Shown here piece by piece: positions 21,824 through 34,202 of a stretch of 64,000 bases of DNA. Source of the DNA: Panicum virgatum (taxonomy: Eukaryota > Streptophyta > Magnoliopsida > Poales > Poaceae); the NCBI RefSeq assembly GCF_016808335.1, contig NC_053144.1, forward strand, positions 70,045,400-70,109,399, given 5' to 3'. The position numbers were made by a program, and so were the translations under genes. The notes under the pieces were generated by a model, which worked only from the letters and a program-made list of their open reading frames with translations, searched no databases and was not told the origin of the DNA. Position 1 is the first letter of the stretch. Each line of letters opens with the position of its first letter.

Positions 21824-24054
21824 TTAAGTCTGCAAAACAAAGTATGCTGTCAGATAATGCTGCTGCTGACACGTTCGGCGCAACAGTACAACCAGTTTAA
21901 TGACAAATTGCAGGCAGCCAATATTCAAAATTGCAAACACTTGAGATTTGTTAACACGGTTTTATGAAACCACGACCCAAATGCATCATTATATATTTTG
22001 GTCAAATTGTCAATTTATAAGAATGATAGGGTAGGCAGAAAGACAACAATTCCAGCACAACCATATTCATGTAAAAACTAAAAAATTGTGCCTATATCCA
22101 GATCAAGAAAGAATTGCCAATTAAGACAATACTTGCATATATATATGAGATAAGCACAACACGACAAAGCTGCAGTGTAACCCAGATTTCAGATACAATC
22201 CAATGTTCTTGATAAGCAATTAAGCAAACTGATGAACCAGTTATGTAGTTTAACAAGTATTTAGGAGAATAGGATGTGGATATTAGCAGATGCATTTATA
22301 CATAAATACCCAATACAGACTTATTTTAGAACAGATACTTACATCAGAAGTATTGACCAGTTTTGGACGCCGTGTTTCCTTGTCTATCTCCACCTTGAGA
22401 CCTATGTTAGCAATCTCTGGAGTTATAACAGGTTCTTGCATCTCAAGTTCAGAAATCTCCTTCTGATTTTCTTCATTTCCTTCAAGCAAGTTCTTAACAG
22501 TTAGCAGACCCCACTCCCTCAAGTATGGGTTATCTTCATCGATGACACACTGCTGCAGCAGTAAAAAAATCCCACTTAGCTTCCTAATCTCATCCTGCAC
22601 CTTCTTCCTTCCATGTAAGCAATTAGCAATGACCGCAACTAAATCTCTTCTGTAACCAATGTATGGACAGACCTTTGCATTTTCAAGAGCTGGATGGTTA
22701 TCTCCTTGTCCTCTTGACATCGATTTTCTGATAGTACTGGGTGGCTCGAGCTCACCTAGGTATTTCAGAAGGTGCTTTACAAGGCCAGTCTGCAACAGTG
22801 AGTCAACAGGACCTTGAGTCTCTGACGAGGGGGATTCCCAAGCGCATATGTCCCTCAGGAGCTGCAGCGTGTATCCAAGGATATCGATTGCAGGGCACCC
22901 AGTTGGAAGAGGAGAGGTACCTCGGTGAGTAAAATTCACAGTTTCAGCAGCATGCTTGTGTACACTGAAAATATGATGCGCAAAACTGTCGGTTACAGTA
23001 ACTTCTTTGGGATGGTTGTTCAAGCACCTTGATAGCGTGCCCAAAAGAAACACATGCTTAGCATTATATTCGCCACTGTCAACATCATTAGTTGAGCTTA
23101 AGGCATCGAACAAGCTCTCAAACTTCTGCTCCTCAACACAGACTTTGAACAGAAGCCACTCCAGCCACTCTTCCTTGTGCTCCACTGCATTTACATAATT
23201 CAGACTATAGTCATATATAGCTCTGAAATTGTATACAAACAAAACAACGCAGAGAAAAACTGTGAAATCCTACACAACTAGCAACTTAATAAACCCTAGT
23301 AGTGTTGAAAACTACTCTATATCAGAGACAGGCAAAATAATGCATTCCAACTATGATAGCAAGCTCGAACAGCTTGTCATGCAACAATCTGATAAAATTC
23401 ATCATAGTTCAAATTACTTCCAGACCTAATAATTTATTAGTATCTGAATAAATTATACAAGTTCATATCACTAATTTTGTTAGCCCTAAAAAGACTCTGA
23501 ACAACATTGTGGCGATTCGGCGAACTCAACTCACCTTGCGAGGCAGTATTGACAACTTGGACGAGGATTGGCAGCCCCACCTCCTCGTCGCACAGCTCGT
23601 TGAGTCTCCGGCGACCACCTTCCCCGCCGCAGCACGTGTCGAGCACCATGCACAGGGGGTCCAGGACTCCCGTGTCCCTGACCCCAGCGAACTCCCGCAG
23701 CGCCTCGGGGAAGAGCGCCTCCCAGACGGCGTCGCGGTGGAACTCCCCGGCGAGCGCGGTGTTGCCCAGCGCCTGGAGCGCGGCGCGCACCGCGTCGGGG
23801 GCGAGGGATGGCAAGGAGAGCACGGAGGCGGCTACGACGGAGGGGCCGGAGCGCTCGATGAAGGCGTGCTGGTTGAACTCGTCGCCGGCGAGGAGGTTGC
23901 GCAGGAGGCGGAGGCGGAGGAGCAAGAGGCGGGACGGGGAGGCGGGCAGGAGGAACAGGGTGTCGGCGAGCACGCCAGAGAAGCCCTCTCGGCCCTCTGG
24001 GGTTCTAGAAACTTCTATGAGCGCGGAGAGGGTCTCCTCGTCGGAGCAAGACAT
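21824..24054 (-). CDS. ATXN10-like: Ataxin-10 homologue (armadillo-like), 3 exons, about 467 residues
   Basis: Exons on the minus strand: 24054-23535, 23220-22343, and a proposed last coding exon 21829-21824. The C-terminal Atx10 homology domain is clear: YRRDLVAVIANCLHGRKKVQ, then LLQQCVIDEDNPYLREWGLL and VKNLLEGNEENQ. The N-terminal half is a leucine-rich helical repeat region, as expected for an armadillo-like fold. The plant relative is known as MEE50 and its molecular role is unclear. Exon 2 ends at a strong donor (GTAAGT) after VNTSD. The first plausible acceptor downstream (TTTGTTTTGCAG) gives one threonine codon and then TAA, about the length of the Arabidopsis protein. That final exon is my inference. 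The start ATG opens MSCSDEETLSALIEVSRTPE. Confidence 0.88.
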
Positions 24055-24203
24055 GGTGGCGGCGGGGCTTTTGGGTGTCCCGATTGTTCCTTCTCAGGGA
24101 GGAGAGAAGCTGCTGGCCTGCTGCTCTTGCGGTCTTGGCGCCTTGCCCTGCTGCTCTTGCGCCGCGGCATCTTCTGGCCGTTCGATGAAGCATCTAGTTA
24201 GTG

Positions 24204-24381
24204 CATAGTCACAGAGATTCGGGGTCAATAGGGTCGAGATCGTAAGAGGTTTTTACAGGAACAAAAATGACCCCGTGTTTTCGGGACGGGATCGGTGTTT
24301 CCGGGTCGGTTTTCGGGACGGGATCGGTTTTCCGGGTCGAGAAATGGTCCCTCGTCCCCGAATCCGAATCCTGTGACTATG
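24204..24381. mobile_element. hAT-type MITE, 178 bp, TIR CATAGTCACAG
   Basis: It starts CATAGTCACAGAGATTCGGG and ends CCGAATCCTGTGACTATG, so the ends are inverted repeats. The flanks agttagtg and atctagtg match at 6 of 8 positions, which suits an aged 8-bp hAT target duplication. The same ends and the same GGGTCGA-rich interior occur at 52630-53106, which has a perfect 8-bp duplication. It lies 150 bp upstream of the ataxin-10 start codon. Confidence 0.8.
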
Positions 24382-24978
24382 ATCTAGTGTTGGGCTGTGG
24401 CCGGGGGATGGAGTAGATTTGGTTAGTAACTGTAATAGGTTGTTTGATTTGGTTCAATGAATTTGAATGCATGTTGTTCGAACATAAAATCAAAGATATA
24501 CTGAAATTAATATGAAATTAGGTTCGAAAAGTTTTCAACTGGCACACAAACTGCAGGGAATATTGTTTCCCAAATTCAAATATTGATAGTACCTTCAGTC
24601 AGCTCATCCAGACACACGAATGCACCTAGTCCAAGATTTGAAGCATTAACTGTATTACGTATTAGTACAACTAATCATTTATTTCCACAACATAACTTAG
24701 TCCAACAGTTCCTCGGCAGATTATTCAGAGTTCTTACAACCCAGCAGTGTTCTTGATCTGAATTTCGCAGGCACTGCCATCCCTGCTAAGCAAGCATTTT
24801 TACTAAGCAACCATTACAACCATCGCGTAGCTCTAACTAACTTTACAATCTTAGGACTGGAGATTGACCTAAGCTCCAGCCTCCAGCTTCCCCTCCTAAC
24901 AGATAATCTAAGAAAACTCGCATGCTTAATACACCTGCCTCTGTTATTGAATTGTGGCAGCTTCAAGCTGTAGACAAA
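24382..24978. other. Intergenic: ataxin-10 upstream flank and HMGS 3' flank
   Basis: AT-rich sequence without recognisable genes or repeats. The part next to 24979 probably holds the 3' UTR of HMG-CoA synthase. Confidence 0.5.
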
Positions 24979-27900
24979 TCAGTGCCCATTGGACACTGCA
25001 GTGGTGACACCCTCGTCTTTCATGGCGTAGAACCTTCGGTACATGGAATCGACGTGGGTGAGATAATATATGCCTGCAGGTAGCAAACTTGTGTCCTGAC
25101 TGGTCACGAAATCTTTTGCCCCATAGCGGTGCTCCATCAATTTCAGTGTCTCGACAAATTTCTTCGGGGGAACCTGCATGTTAGATACCAGTGGATTCAT
25201 ATCGATGTTGAGGTTCACGGACATAAGACGAATGCAGCAATTTAACTATTATAGCAACCCAAGCCAATTCACTTTATGTTAAAATACAGTGGGCCTCAGT
25301 GATAAATGGAGAAATTTCTGAAAGAATATCACTAATACTTACCACATGTCTTGCCTCCAGCTTCTTGGAAATATCCAGTATGTTTGCAATGTTTAGCAGA
25401 CTGAATGGGTGCTGGCCTTCATTAATTTTGAAAGAGAACATTGTTGATGTCAAGCCACTTCCATATGAAAACATAACAATCCTCTGGCCTGCCTGGACAT
25501 GCCAAAAGGACAGGGAAAAAATACATCAGCATCGATTGCACGATCTTGTAAAAACAGAAGAAACACTGTAATATTATTATACCAGAGTTTCATGTCTATT
25601 ATAGATAACTGAAGCAAAAGCGGCATAGAGCGATGCTGTATACATATTCCCAACTTGTTTTGGGATCAATGTTGTTGGCTGAACCTTGGACTCGTACAGT
25701 TTCTTCGCAACTTGCTGGGATTCCTGTTTAGCACAGTGTAATTGATCAGCGTGCCCGATGACTTGACCATGCAGAGATGTTTCTAATTCTAGTAATCTAT
25801 ACTTTTATACCTTTTCAAGGTCTCGGCTCTGGTAACTTTCTTCAGATGACAAACCAGCATAGGGTGCCAATTTTTCCCTAGACTCTTCATCAACCGTGCT
25901 GATTGAAATGAGTGGGAAATCTTTTAGTTGACCCAATTCAGTTTTTGACACATGAATGAATTAGGTTTTTTCATGTTTAATGCATGAAAAAGATAATACA
26001 GTAAACGATCAACCTGCAGTTTCTCAAGAAATCGTTGTAGCACAAACGAGCAAAGCTTTTCTGTACAAGCTGCACAAAGCAAAAACACATAATAAGGGAA
26101 GCAGAATAATAAATAAAAAATTTTGCAGAGAGCACCAAGGTGTAACGCCACTTGTCACGTGCAATGTGCTGAGATGTTAAAATCATGTCATAGGGGTTTT
26201 CTGATACCTTGTTGTATGGAGAATGGAATACAACATAATCTGCATCAAAAATTGAAAATTGCTTTCCCTCATGCTTTTCATACCTGAAATGTGGGAATAG
26301 TGGATTCAGATTCGATCAGTTCAATCAACTTGGTTAATGTGCTAAAATAGAGGACATAACTTACTTTTTACAAAATACATTATAGCAGGAATCCAATGCC
26401 ATGAGATAGCATGTCTGTGACAACTTTCCATCAACCACCTACAGACATTGAATGTGACATGAATTTCTTTCCATTAAATTTCAAGTTTATTGCGTCTGTT
26501 TTGGTTTGCGAGACACATGTAGACTAGAGACGGACCGGATATTCACTCGCAAGATCAGGCTTGTAAAAGTCATATGCATGGGCCATATGAGATCCCCTAT
26601 ATTTGCTTTCAAAAGAAATAGGAGCGTTTGGTCCAATCAGCATGGCAATAGCAGCTGCACCACCAGTAGGACGAGCCGGACCTTCAGCGTAAACCTGAAA
26701 AAAGGTATAATAGTGGATAAAAAATGTCAGCACAAGAAATAGCAAGGAATTAAAAAGCTCCTCTACCAACAACGTTGTTAGCCAAATATCAGAATTATTC
26801 AAGTTACACAAGGAGATTAATAATATGTTGCCTACCGCACTGTCTGTGCAAACAACAAGTCCATAACGCCCGTCCCATGAGTTGCTTTCAACCCAGTTAA
26901 CACAATTAAACAACGCAGCTGTTCCACCATAGCATGCATTTGAGGAGTCAACTCCTTCAATATCAGTGTTGCCATATTCCTGAATTCAAATAAGGCTGTT
27001 AGAAACTGTAACCAAAGAACGCTCAGTTCAAAATTTCAAGACAATATTTTGAAAATAGAAGAAAATTTTCGCTTTTTAACAAGGGCCACTTGATCATGCC
27101 TGAAAGTTTCGGCCATCTAAGATCTTATTTGTATTGAAAGGAACAGACCTCAAAAATTTGCATCAACCATGTCTTTATAGACTTGCTCTTGTCTATTACT
27201 GTTTCACTGCCAACTTCCAAACGTCCAATGCACTTCGGGTCAATGTTATAATTTTTCAGGAGGGACTTCACCACTGTCAAACTGAACCAATATCTTAACA
27301 AATTAGATTTTTTAAAAAAGGAGAAATTAATAGAAAAACAAAATAGTGCTTTTGCATTGGGAATGAAATACTAGGTTTCCAATTGCAACATCTAAAGAGG
27401 CCCTAACCATTTGAAGCTAAGGAACCTTAAGAACACAATTATTTTCACAAACATGGGAACTGTCAAACATTGAAGCAGAACCAAATAGCTTGAAAACAAG
27501 CATGGCAAGGTGCTGCAGTTTTGCAATAGGTCCTCGCCTTGCTTAAGTTTGTACAGATACATATGCACATAATTAGCAAATCAAAGAAAAAAAAGAGCAA
27601 CCATAAGGAGAAGGTGCAAGTGTAATACAAGAAATGAAAAAAGATGTAAAGAAAACAAAAAACAATGATAATAGGAGCACTAAGGACTCAGAAAAATAGT
27701 AATACCTCATTGAGATAACATCCTCAACTTCAGTGCAAAATGCCATGCTATCCTGCCCAAGCCCAATGGTGTATTTCCCTTTGCTCACGCCATCATGAGT
27801 TTCCAACTCTTCCTGTAGCAAAATATCATGAAAATTGGCAATATGCTTTAAGTAACTAGTATCAAGCAAATAGATAGCATACAAATTAGCTGAAGCAAGA

Positions 27901-29288
27901 CCCTGACAGTAGCAGTGATTACAAAAGAAAATCAAGTGTATCCTAAAAGCAGCAGTTAATTTGAATAAATGGGACTCATTTATGTCTGTGTCTGAATCCC
28001 TCATTTGATTTACAGTCTATTTTTTACTTCTACTATTCAAACATGTAGACATGTTCTAGAAGGTTTGAGATGTTGATCTATTATCCTACTCGTAAAAATA
28101 TATATTGAGGTTTGAGATGTTAATCTATTATCCTACTCGTAAAATATAAATTGAGGTTTGAGATGTTGACCTACTATTCCACTCACTCTTACAAAAGACT
28201 GTACATAGTAGAAATATAATAGTGGCGTACACTAGCTTGAAGACTGAAACTACTAGGCACGGCTGGAGTGAAACCTTATAGGTTTCTGTAAATGGTAAAA
28301 TTCCACAGCAATACGTGATGGATTCTCCATGGCCGTATGGCTGTGTATAACTAAAGCAGGTTTTGACAGCTGTTGATTAGCATCCGGTGCTTAAATGCCA
28401 CCAGCACCTTGAACAGGCCACAAGGTGCCCTACTACTGGTAGCAAGCTCCTTTCAGTCGGCATCGTCTAGGCCTTTTCTGTTTTCACTCCCCAACAGAGG
28501 TTTTTTTTTTCTTTTCCTTTTCAACAAGTGCTAACTTAACAATTCCCACGTCAGCAGCTAAGTCTTGTCCCTTTTGCAATATCTGGGGAGGACCAGTGCT
28601 CCTTGACTGGCTTCTTGGCTAGCTAAAACCCTACAGCTAGTAGCAAGATTGCTCAATAAAACTTGAGCTACAGTTTTCGTACGGCTGCATCCATGCATGG
28701 TTTTCTGAATTCTGAGTACATCTAGTGGTAATAATGACAAATTAATAAGAATAATTGGCGTGTTTAGTACTACTCCAGGCTACAGAGAGCACGCAGGGGG
28801 CACAGCACCGCAAGGAAGGCGACGTTTTGATGGACACCGCACGGAGCAGCGCGGCGGTTCTCGTCTCGGGACACAGGGACCCCCGCGTGGCGTGGTCCGC
28901 TCTGCTCCGTGCCGCCCAGTCCAGTCCAGAGTCCAGACGAACGCACGTCGCCGAGGGACCCAGCCCAGTGGCGTCGGAGTCCTCGCAACAAACGGCGACT
29001 GAGCTCCAACCGGAACCGGAACCGGAACCAACGAGGGGCTAAAAACTAAAACCCGCGCAGGCGCAGGCGCCGAGGAAGCACGCGAAGCGCGTGGTGGGCG
29101 CCCGGGGAGGGGACGAGATAGCGTGCGCGCGTCTGGTGAATGGGATTAGAATTGCGAGTTGGGAAGTGGGCGGTCGGAGGGGAATGCGAGCGAAGAATCG
29201 AGTCCGGCGTCGGTACCTGGAGCACGCAGGTGGGCGGGAAGTAGATGTCCATGGCGAGGATGCCCACGTCCTTGGCCTCCGCCGCCAT
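24979..29288 (-). CDS. HMGS: Hydroxymethylglutaryl-CoA synthase, 12 exons, 464 residues
   Basis: It condenses acetyl-CoA and acetoacetyl-CoA to HMG-CoA, the second step of the cytosolic mevalonate pathway to sterols and isoprenoids. Exons on the minus strand: 29288-29217, 27812-27706, 27281-27149, 26979-26836, 26694-26536, 26438-26365, 26283-26208, 26069-26014, 25898-25811, 25723-25583, 25492-25343, 25173-24979. All phases agree. The catalytic Cys is C120 in [17 protein letters not shown]. The general acid E86 lies in [16 protein letters not shown] and H250 in [14 protein letters not shown]. Further family blocks are [13 protein letters not shown] and [20 protein letters not shown]. Intron 1 is long (about 1.4 kb) and carries a 47-bp repeat. 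All catalytic residues and the length fit a working enzyme. Confidence 0.97.
28061..28190. repeat. Three copies of a ~47-bp tandem repeat in HMGS intron 1
   Basis: AGGTTTGAGATGTTGATC and close variants recur at 28061, 28108 and 28154, each followed by a CTATTATCCTACTCGTAAAA-like stretch. The third unit is more diverged. Confidence 0.85.
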
Positions 29289-30899
29289 CGCCGCCGCCGG
29301 AGAAGCTGGAACCGTGCAAGAGAAGATAGCAACTGATGATTAACCGAAACGCGGCAGGCAAGTACTAGTAATACGAACAATCTGGGAAGAATCGGCCATG
29401 GATTTGATTTGGACGAGAGAGCGCGGGGGACAAGATCATCATGTACCTACCCACGAGTGGGAGGAGCGGATGGGGGCAGCCTACAAGAGCGGATCGCAGG
29501 GAGATGGATGTTGGGCGTCGTCTACTCTACTCGACTCGACTCCTCGGCGGCGCCCGTATATATACTGCGCTCGGGCTCGGGCTCTCGGCAGCGCCGCTTT
29601 TTTTTCCAAAGAAAATTACTAGGAGTATTTTCTTTTCGCTCGAGTAAGTAGGATTCTTTTCAGTCGCTCCTCCCGACCGTGAGGACTGGGGACCTGATGG
29701 TGTTGGCCTGGCCTCGTTTCCCATGCGGATGCCGGATGGGGAAATTTGTGGGTGGATGGTGGTCGGTGTGGTAGCAATTGTTGCGGACGCTGGCTGGAGC
29801 TGGACCAGACGCGACGCCGCCCCCTCGGTCGTATCGCCTTCCCTTCCTCCAAGCATCTTGTCGCCACATATGTTTTTTTTTGAAATTATATATACAATGC
29901 AGCTCGGACGTTTCATAAGAAAATGTACTAACATAAATTTTATTTTCGAAGACTAAGCCGACAAATCAAAAAAATCACCACAGACACCTCAGTGTCGATG
30001 GAAATTAAACATCAGCATTAAAAACGCAACGCTACCAACACCACCTCGGCTCTGCTCACTTGCAAATCATCATATCATATAGTAATAATAGAACAACCAC
30101 GTGCTAGCCCACGTGTGTTATTAAATAATTGATCAGAGTACTTTCACTCGTTCTTCCAATTATCGTAGCGGCGCACGGTGTGGGCGTGGCGTGCCGCGAG
30201 CCCGGAATGGCGACGGAAGAGTGCGTGCGTGGAAACCCGGCCGTACAGTGAGAGTGAGTGCACCATGCACGGGAACGGCATGGCAGGGCATGGGGGGAGC
30301 CACGGAGATGGAGGGGATGCATTGCATGGGAACCGAACAGCAGCTAGCTATAAGCTAGTACGAGAAGAGGATTGGTTGGGCGTTGGGGCTCCAACCAAGC
30401 TTAAGTTTCAAAATTCAATGCCCACCTCGTTAATATTTTAGTAGTAATTGAAATGAATTCGGTCGCGCGTTTTTAATTTAGATAAACTTGAAACAAAAAT
30501 AAATTCGGTCGCGGGGCGTTGGTGGGGGAGAGGCCGGCAGCAGATACTAGCTGCTAGCTAGAGTGCAGCCAGAGAGGCGTGGATGATGGTCATGGCGGCG
30601 CCGGCGCGGCAAGTCACATCAGGTCAGCTCTCGGCGGCGTCCGTATCTTGCTTCCTGCTGATGCTCGCTTTGCCTGCCCTGAGCTGTTTTGACTAAAAAT
30701 AACTACTCCTACTAGTAGTGAGTTTCAGGTCAACAGAGCGAGAGCAGCAGCAGCAGCGACGACGACGGCACTACTGCGGTCTGCGGGGTAGGTAGAGTAC
30801 TGTACTACCTGATGGCAGCCGATCATCATCATAAGCCCCCCACCCCGGTAGAGTACTGTACTACCTGATGGCAGCCGATCATCATCGTCACAAGTCCCC
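29289..30899. other. Intergenic: HMGS promoter side and flank
   Basis: This is the upstream region of HMGS (minus strand), rich in short GC- and purine-rich tracts. Several short frames on both strands (for example 29398-29650) show no domain. Nothing gene-like was found between 29600 and 30780. A 56-bp tandem duplication sits at the end, just before the CACTA MITE. Confidence 0.5.
30791..30896. repeat. Tandem duplication, 56-bp unit, two copies
   Basis: GGTAGAGTACTGTACTACCT and the following CGATCATCATC stretch occur at 30791 and again at 30847. The units are nearly identical, so the duplication is recent. GGTAGAGTACTGTACTACC is itself a near-perfect palindrome. Confidence 0.85.
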
Positions 30900-31462
30900 C
30901 ACTACTACAGATCGGGCCATTTGTCCCGGTTCCAAAGGGCTATTTGTCCCGGTTTTGAAACCGGGACAAGGCCGCCGGGACAAAAGCGCTGGAGGCTTTT
31001 GTCCCGGGTGGTAGAACCGGGACAAAATGTCCCTCGCGCTAAAAAATATTTGCGCCCTGCGGGATTGGAACTCAAGACCTATTGCCTAGCGCATGGCTTC
31101 CTTGCCAACTCAACTAAGTAGTACATGTGACTCAGTAAAGAATAACTCGCTTTTGAACTATCACGTGGAGGGGCCTTTTGTCCCGGTTGGTAACACCAAC
31201 CGGGACAAAAGGGTCCTTTTATCCCGGTTGGTACCACCAACCGGGATAAAAGGGGTTGGACCTTTTGTCCCGGGTGGAGCCACCAACCGGGACAAAAGGG
31301 GGGCCTTTTGTCCGGGTTGGTGGCTCCACCCGGGACAAAAGGCCCCTGTCCCCCCAGCTGGCCCGGCTAGCCTTTGGACCCGGGACAAAAGCCACCTTTT
31401 GTCCCGGGCCCAAAGATAACCGGGATAAATGACCTGTAACAAAGGCCTATTCTGTAGTAGTG
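30900..31462. mobile_element. CACTA-type MITE, 563 bp, 3-bp target duplication CCC
   Basis: It begins CACTACTACAGATCGGG and ends ATTCTGTAGTAGTG, giving a 12-bp terminal inverted repeat CACTACTACAGA. CCC lies on both sides (30897-30899 and 31463-31465), the 3-bp duplication of CACTA elements. The interior is full of TTTGTCCCGG and CCGGGACAAA boxes in both orientations, like CACTA subterminal transposase-binding repeats. Much of it would fold on itself. There is no coding capacity. Confidence 0.88.
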
Positions 31463-31604
31463 CCCCAACCCCAAACACCGGCCGCTAGGACCATTGCGGC
31501 CGTGAGTTGGGCCTTATTTTTCGAGAGGAGGACGGGGGAATACTTCAGTGCTTTAGGGCCTTGAGCACCACAAGCCCATGGGCTGTTAGAATGATCCACA
31601 AATT

Positions 31605-31870
31605 GTACAAGATTTTTTAAATTTTTATATTATTTTTTTCCGAATTATCAGAAATATATGCCGATTTTTTTTTGTTGCAAAAATGTAACCCAGCCGCCGG
31701 TTCATCCGCGGAAGCGAGATACCGCCAGTCCATCCGGCGGTAGATACATAACGCCGGTTGAATCGGCGGTAGGAGGCCGGCTCGATGGGCCGTGGTGGGC
31801 CGGGAACCTACCGCTGTTTCAACTGGCGGTAGGTACCTACCGCCGAATGAGCCGGCGGTAACCACCGCCT
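31605..31870 (+). repeat. Left terminal inverted repeat of the GRF-gene element
   Basis: AT-rich outer part, then AATGTAACCCAGCCGCCGG, then three or four hairpins of CCGCCGGTTnAnnCGGCGG type separated by short spacers. It is an imperfect inverted copy of 47680-47935. Confidence 0.75.
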
Positions 31871-32460
31871 ATTAAAGGCCCGGCCGGCTCCTCGCGCGCT
31901 AGCTCCCCCGCGCCGCCGCGCGCTCGCTCCCCCGCGCCGCCGCCCGCCCGCTCCGCCGCCCGCGTCGCGCCTCGTCAGGCCCATTTAGTGGCAGGAGGCC
32001 CAGGCTGCAGAGCGACGTGGCAGGAGGAGAGGGGGCAAGCGCGGACGCATTTAGTGTACAAGTTGTAGCTTGTTAATTACTTTATTCCGTCAGACTATAT
32101 TATGTAGGCCTGTGTAGACTATGATGGGCGATGGGATGTGTTCGTGCAGTGACATTATGACGATTAGGCCGGTGGCGTGCATTGGATTCGAATATGAATG
32201 TGTTGAACGTTGTGGCCGACATAGGATGCATACAGTTGTCATTTCCCGCTGCACAGTTGCGTTGGGCTCATTTATTCGTGCATTTGATTCTACTATGAAA
32301 TGAAGTGACATAAGGTCACGTTCAAAGGACGCTCATTGATTGCTTTTCCTGTCCTGGCGTGCGAGTGCAGTACTGTGCTGCAGTGAACGGACACAGCTTT
32401 TACTGTCCTGGCGTATAGCAGTGAGAGGTCGTGTCGGTGTTTAAAGTGGTATGAGTGAGC
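31871..32460. other. Interior of the TIR element left of Sirevirus B
   Basis: A GC-rich stretch (CCCCCGCGCCGCC repeats, 31900-31970) is followed by moderately AT-rich sequence without a recognisable gene. GTGGCCGACATA, then AGTTGTCAT (about 32210-32245), recurs near 46431-46464 on the other side of the Sirevirus, suggesting an older internal duplication. The last 75 bases belong to the tandem repeat broken by the insertion. Confidence 0.45.
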
Positions 32461-34146
32461 TGTAAGCATCTAGGCCCTCAAGGTATGTTTCGGTGATTAA
32501 TGACAACCATTATTGTGGCTAATGAGTTTGTGCAGCTTAATAGATCATTATCGCTCATTTGGTCATATGTCAAAAGAGGCCCCTCAATTTCGGTTATTCA
32601 AAAAGGCGATCTCGGTATTCAACTTATATATGACAAGGCTAAGGATCTTTCTAGTCCTAAGTGTCACAAGGTTGAGAAGGACACTTAGGTTAGTATAGGT
32701 TTTATAGTTTTGTAGTGATCGCACTATTAAGAGGGGTTAAGGCTAAGTAACTTGAGCATGGACATGGTCATTTGAAAATGGATGCACACTATGGTCACTC
32801 AGGTTTCTAGAAGTTCAAATAAGTGGTTCTCAAACTATATCTCAAGAATATTTGGATTTCATTCAAGACTCAAATCAGAAAAGACAAAATCAGAAAAAAG
32901 TCTATACACCGGTTTAACTGACGCTCTAAATTTTCTATACATCGGTTAAACAGAGTCAGCAGAGTCTGGACAAATTCAATACACCGGTTAAACCGACGTG
33001 TTTGAATTTAACGTCGGTGCATTAGTCCAGAGTTGTTTTTTCCAGGGTATTTCAAGTTCTATACACCGGTTAAACCGACGTTGTTTAAATCAAGACGTCG
33101 GTGCAATTGACCAGTGAGATGGTTTTTTCAAAGGAATTCAGAAGTTGTACTCACTGGTTAAACCGACGATAGGTTTGAGTTAACGTCGGTGCAGTTGTCC
33201 CGAGACTTGGTTTTTCAGCTGATCAGTGGACAACTACACTCACCGGTTAAACCGATGATACGTCGGTTAATCTGCCCAAGTTGTAACGGCTAGTTCTCAG
33301 AAGAGGCAGTTTACATTCACCGGTTAAACCGACGATGACTATTGGAGGGACGTCGGATTAACCGGCGCTATGCAGTTTTCTGGCAGCTTTTCTCCAACGG
33401 CTCTATTTGTGTGAGCTGCCTATATATACCCCTCCAATGGGTCATTTCGACCACTCTTGACACCAGGCAACATCCATACACATATACTATAGTCAAGAGC
33501 CACCTTGAGCTTCAACATTCACATACTTGTGCATTCAATCAATCAAGAAGCAAGATTAAGGACTTGAGTAGAGAGAAGCTTGTGTGCATCCGTTCTCGGT
33601 GATCGGTTCTTGCTCAAGTGAAGGCCTTAGCTTGTTACTCTTGGTGATTGGCATCACCTAGGCGATCTTGGTGATCGAGGTGTTTCTCGCGGAGCTTGCC
33701 AAGGATTGTGGGAGCCCGGAGAAGAAGATTGTACGTGGCTTGATCTCCACCACGCCGGGATGGTGAACGGAGACTCTTAGTGAGCGTCCTCGTCTCGGTG
33801 ACTTGGGAGGTGACAATACTCTTTGTGAGTGTCACAACGTAGATTAGGGGTGTGTGCCAACACATCGATACCACGGGAAAAAATCCGGTCGTCTCTTGTC
33901 CACTCTCTTTATTCAAGCATTTTCTTTCATGCAATTTACTCATGTGCTTGACTTAGAGATTATAACTTAGCTCTACCTTGCTAGGCTTTACTTTGTTTTA
34001 TCTCTCTTAGCTTGTGTAGGTAGCTTAGTTATCCAATTGGTGAATTGGTGCCCTACTAGCATTGCATAGGTTAAGGTTGCTTTACTTTGTTTTAGAAATT
34101 GAAAAAGGCCCAATTCACCCCCCCTCTTGGTCCATCGATCCTTACC
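32461..34146 (+). repeat. 5' LTR of Sirevirus B
   Basis: It starts TGTAAGCATCTAGG. The last base is C where copy A and the 3' LTR have A, so the TG...CA end is mutated here. A TATA box (TATATATAC) lies at 33421-33429. Confidence 0.95.
32905..33375 (+). promoter_or_regulatory. Cluster of palindromic CCGGTTAAACCG boxes upstream of the LTR TATA box
   Basis: About a dozen boxes of the form CACCGGTTAAACCGACG, or the reverse CGTCGGTTTAACCGGTG with variants, are spaced 20-60 bp apart and end about 50 bp before the TATA box. CCGGTTTAACCGG is close to a perfect palindrome. Sirevirus LTRs are known for conserved repeated motifs of this kind. A promoter or enhancer role is inferred from position. Confidence 0.7.
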
Positions 34147-34148
34147 AT

Positions 34149-34160
34149 TGGTATCAGAGC
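34149..34160 (+). other. Primer-binding site of Sirevirus B
   Basis: TGGTATCAGAGC, two bases after the 5' LTR, is complementary to the 3' end of initiator Met-tRNA. Confidence 0.92.
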
Positions 34161-34202
34161 CTCGTTGCTCATTTGGATCATTAGGCTTCACCGCCTAGAG
34201 CT

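Noticed and set aside
23507..24208. 230-residue plus-strand frames over ataxin-10 exon 1
   Set aside because: Antisense shadows. The minus frame has the coherent protein and splice sites.
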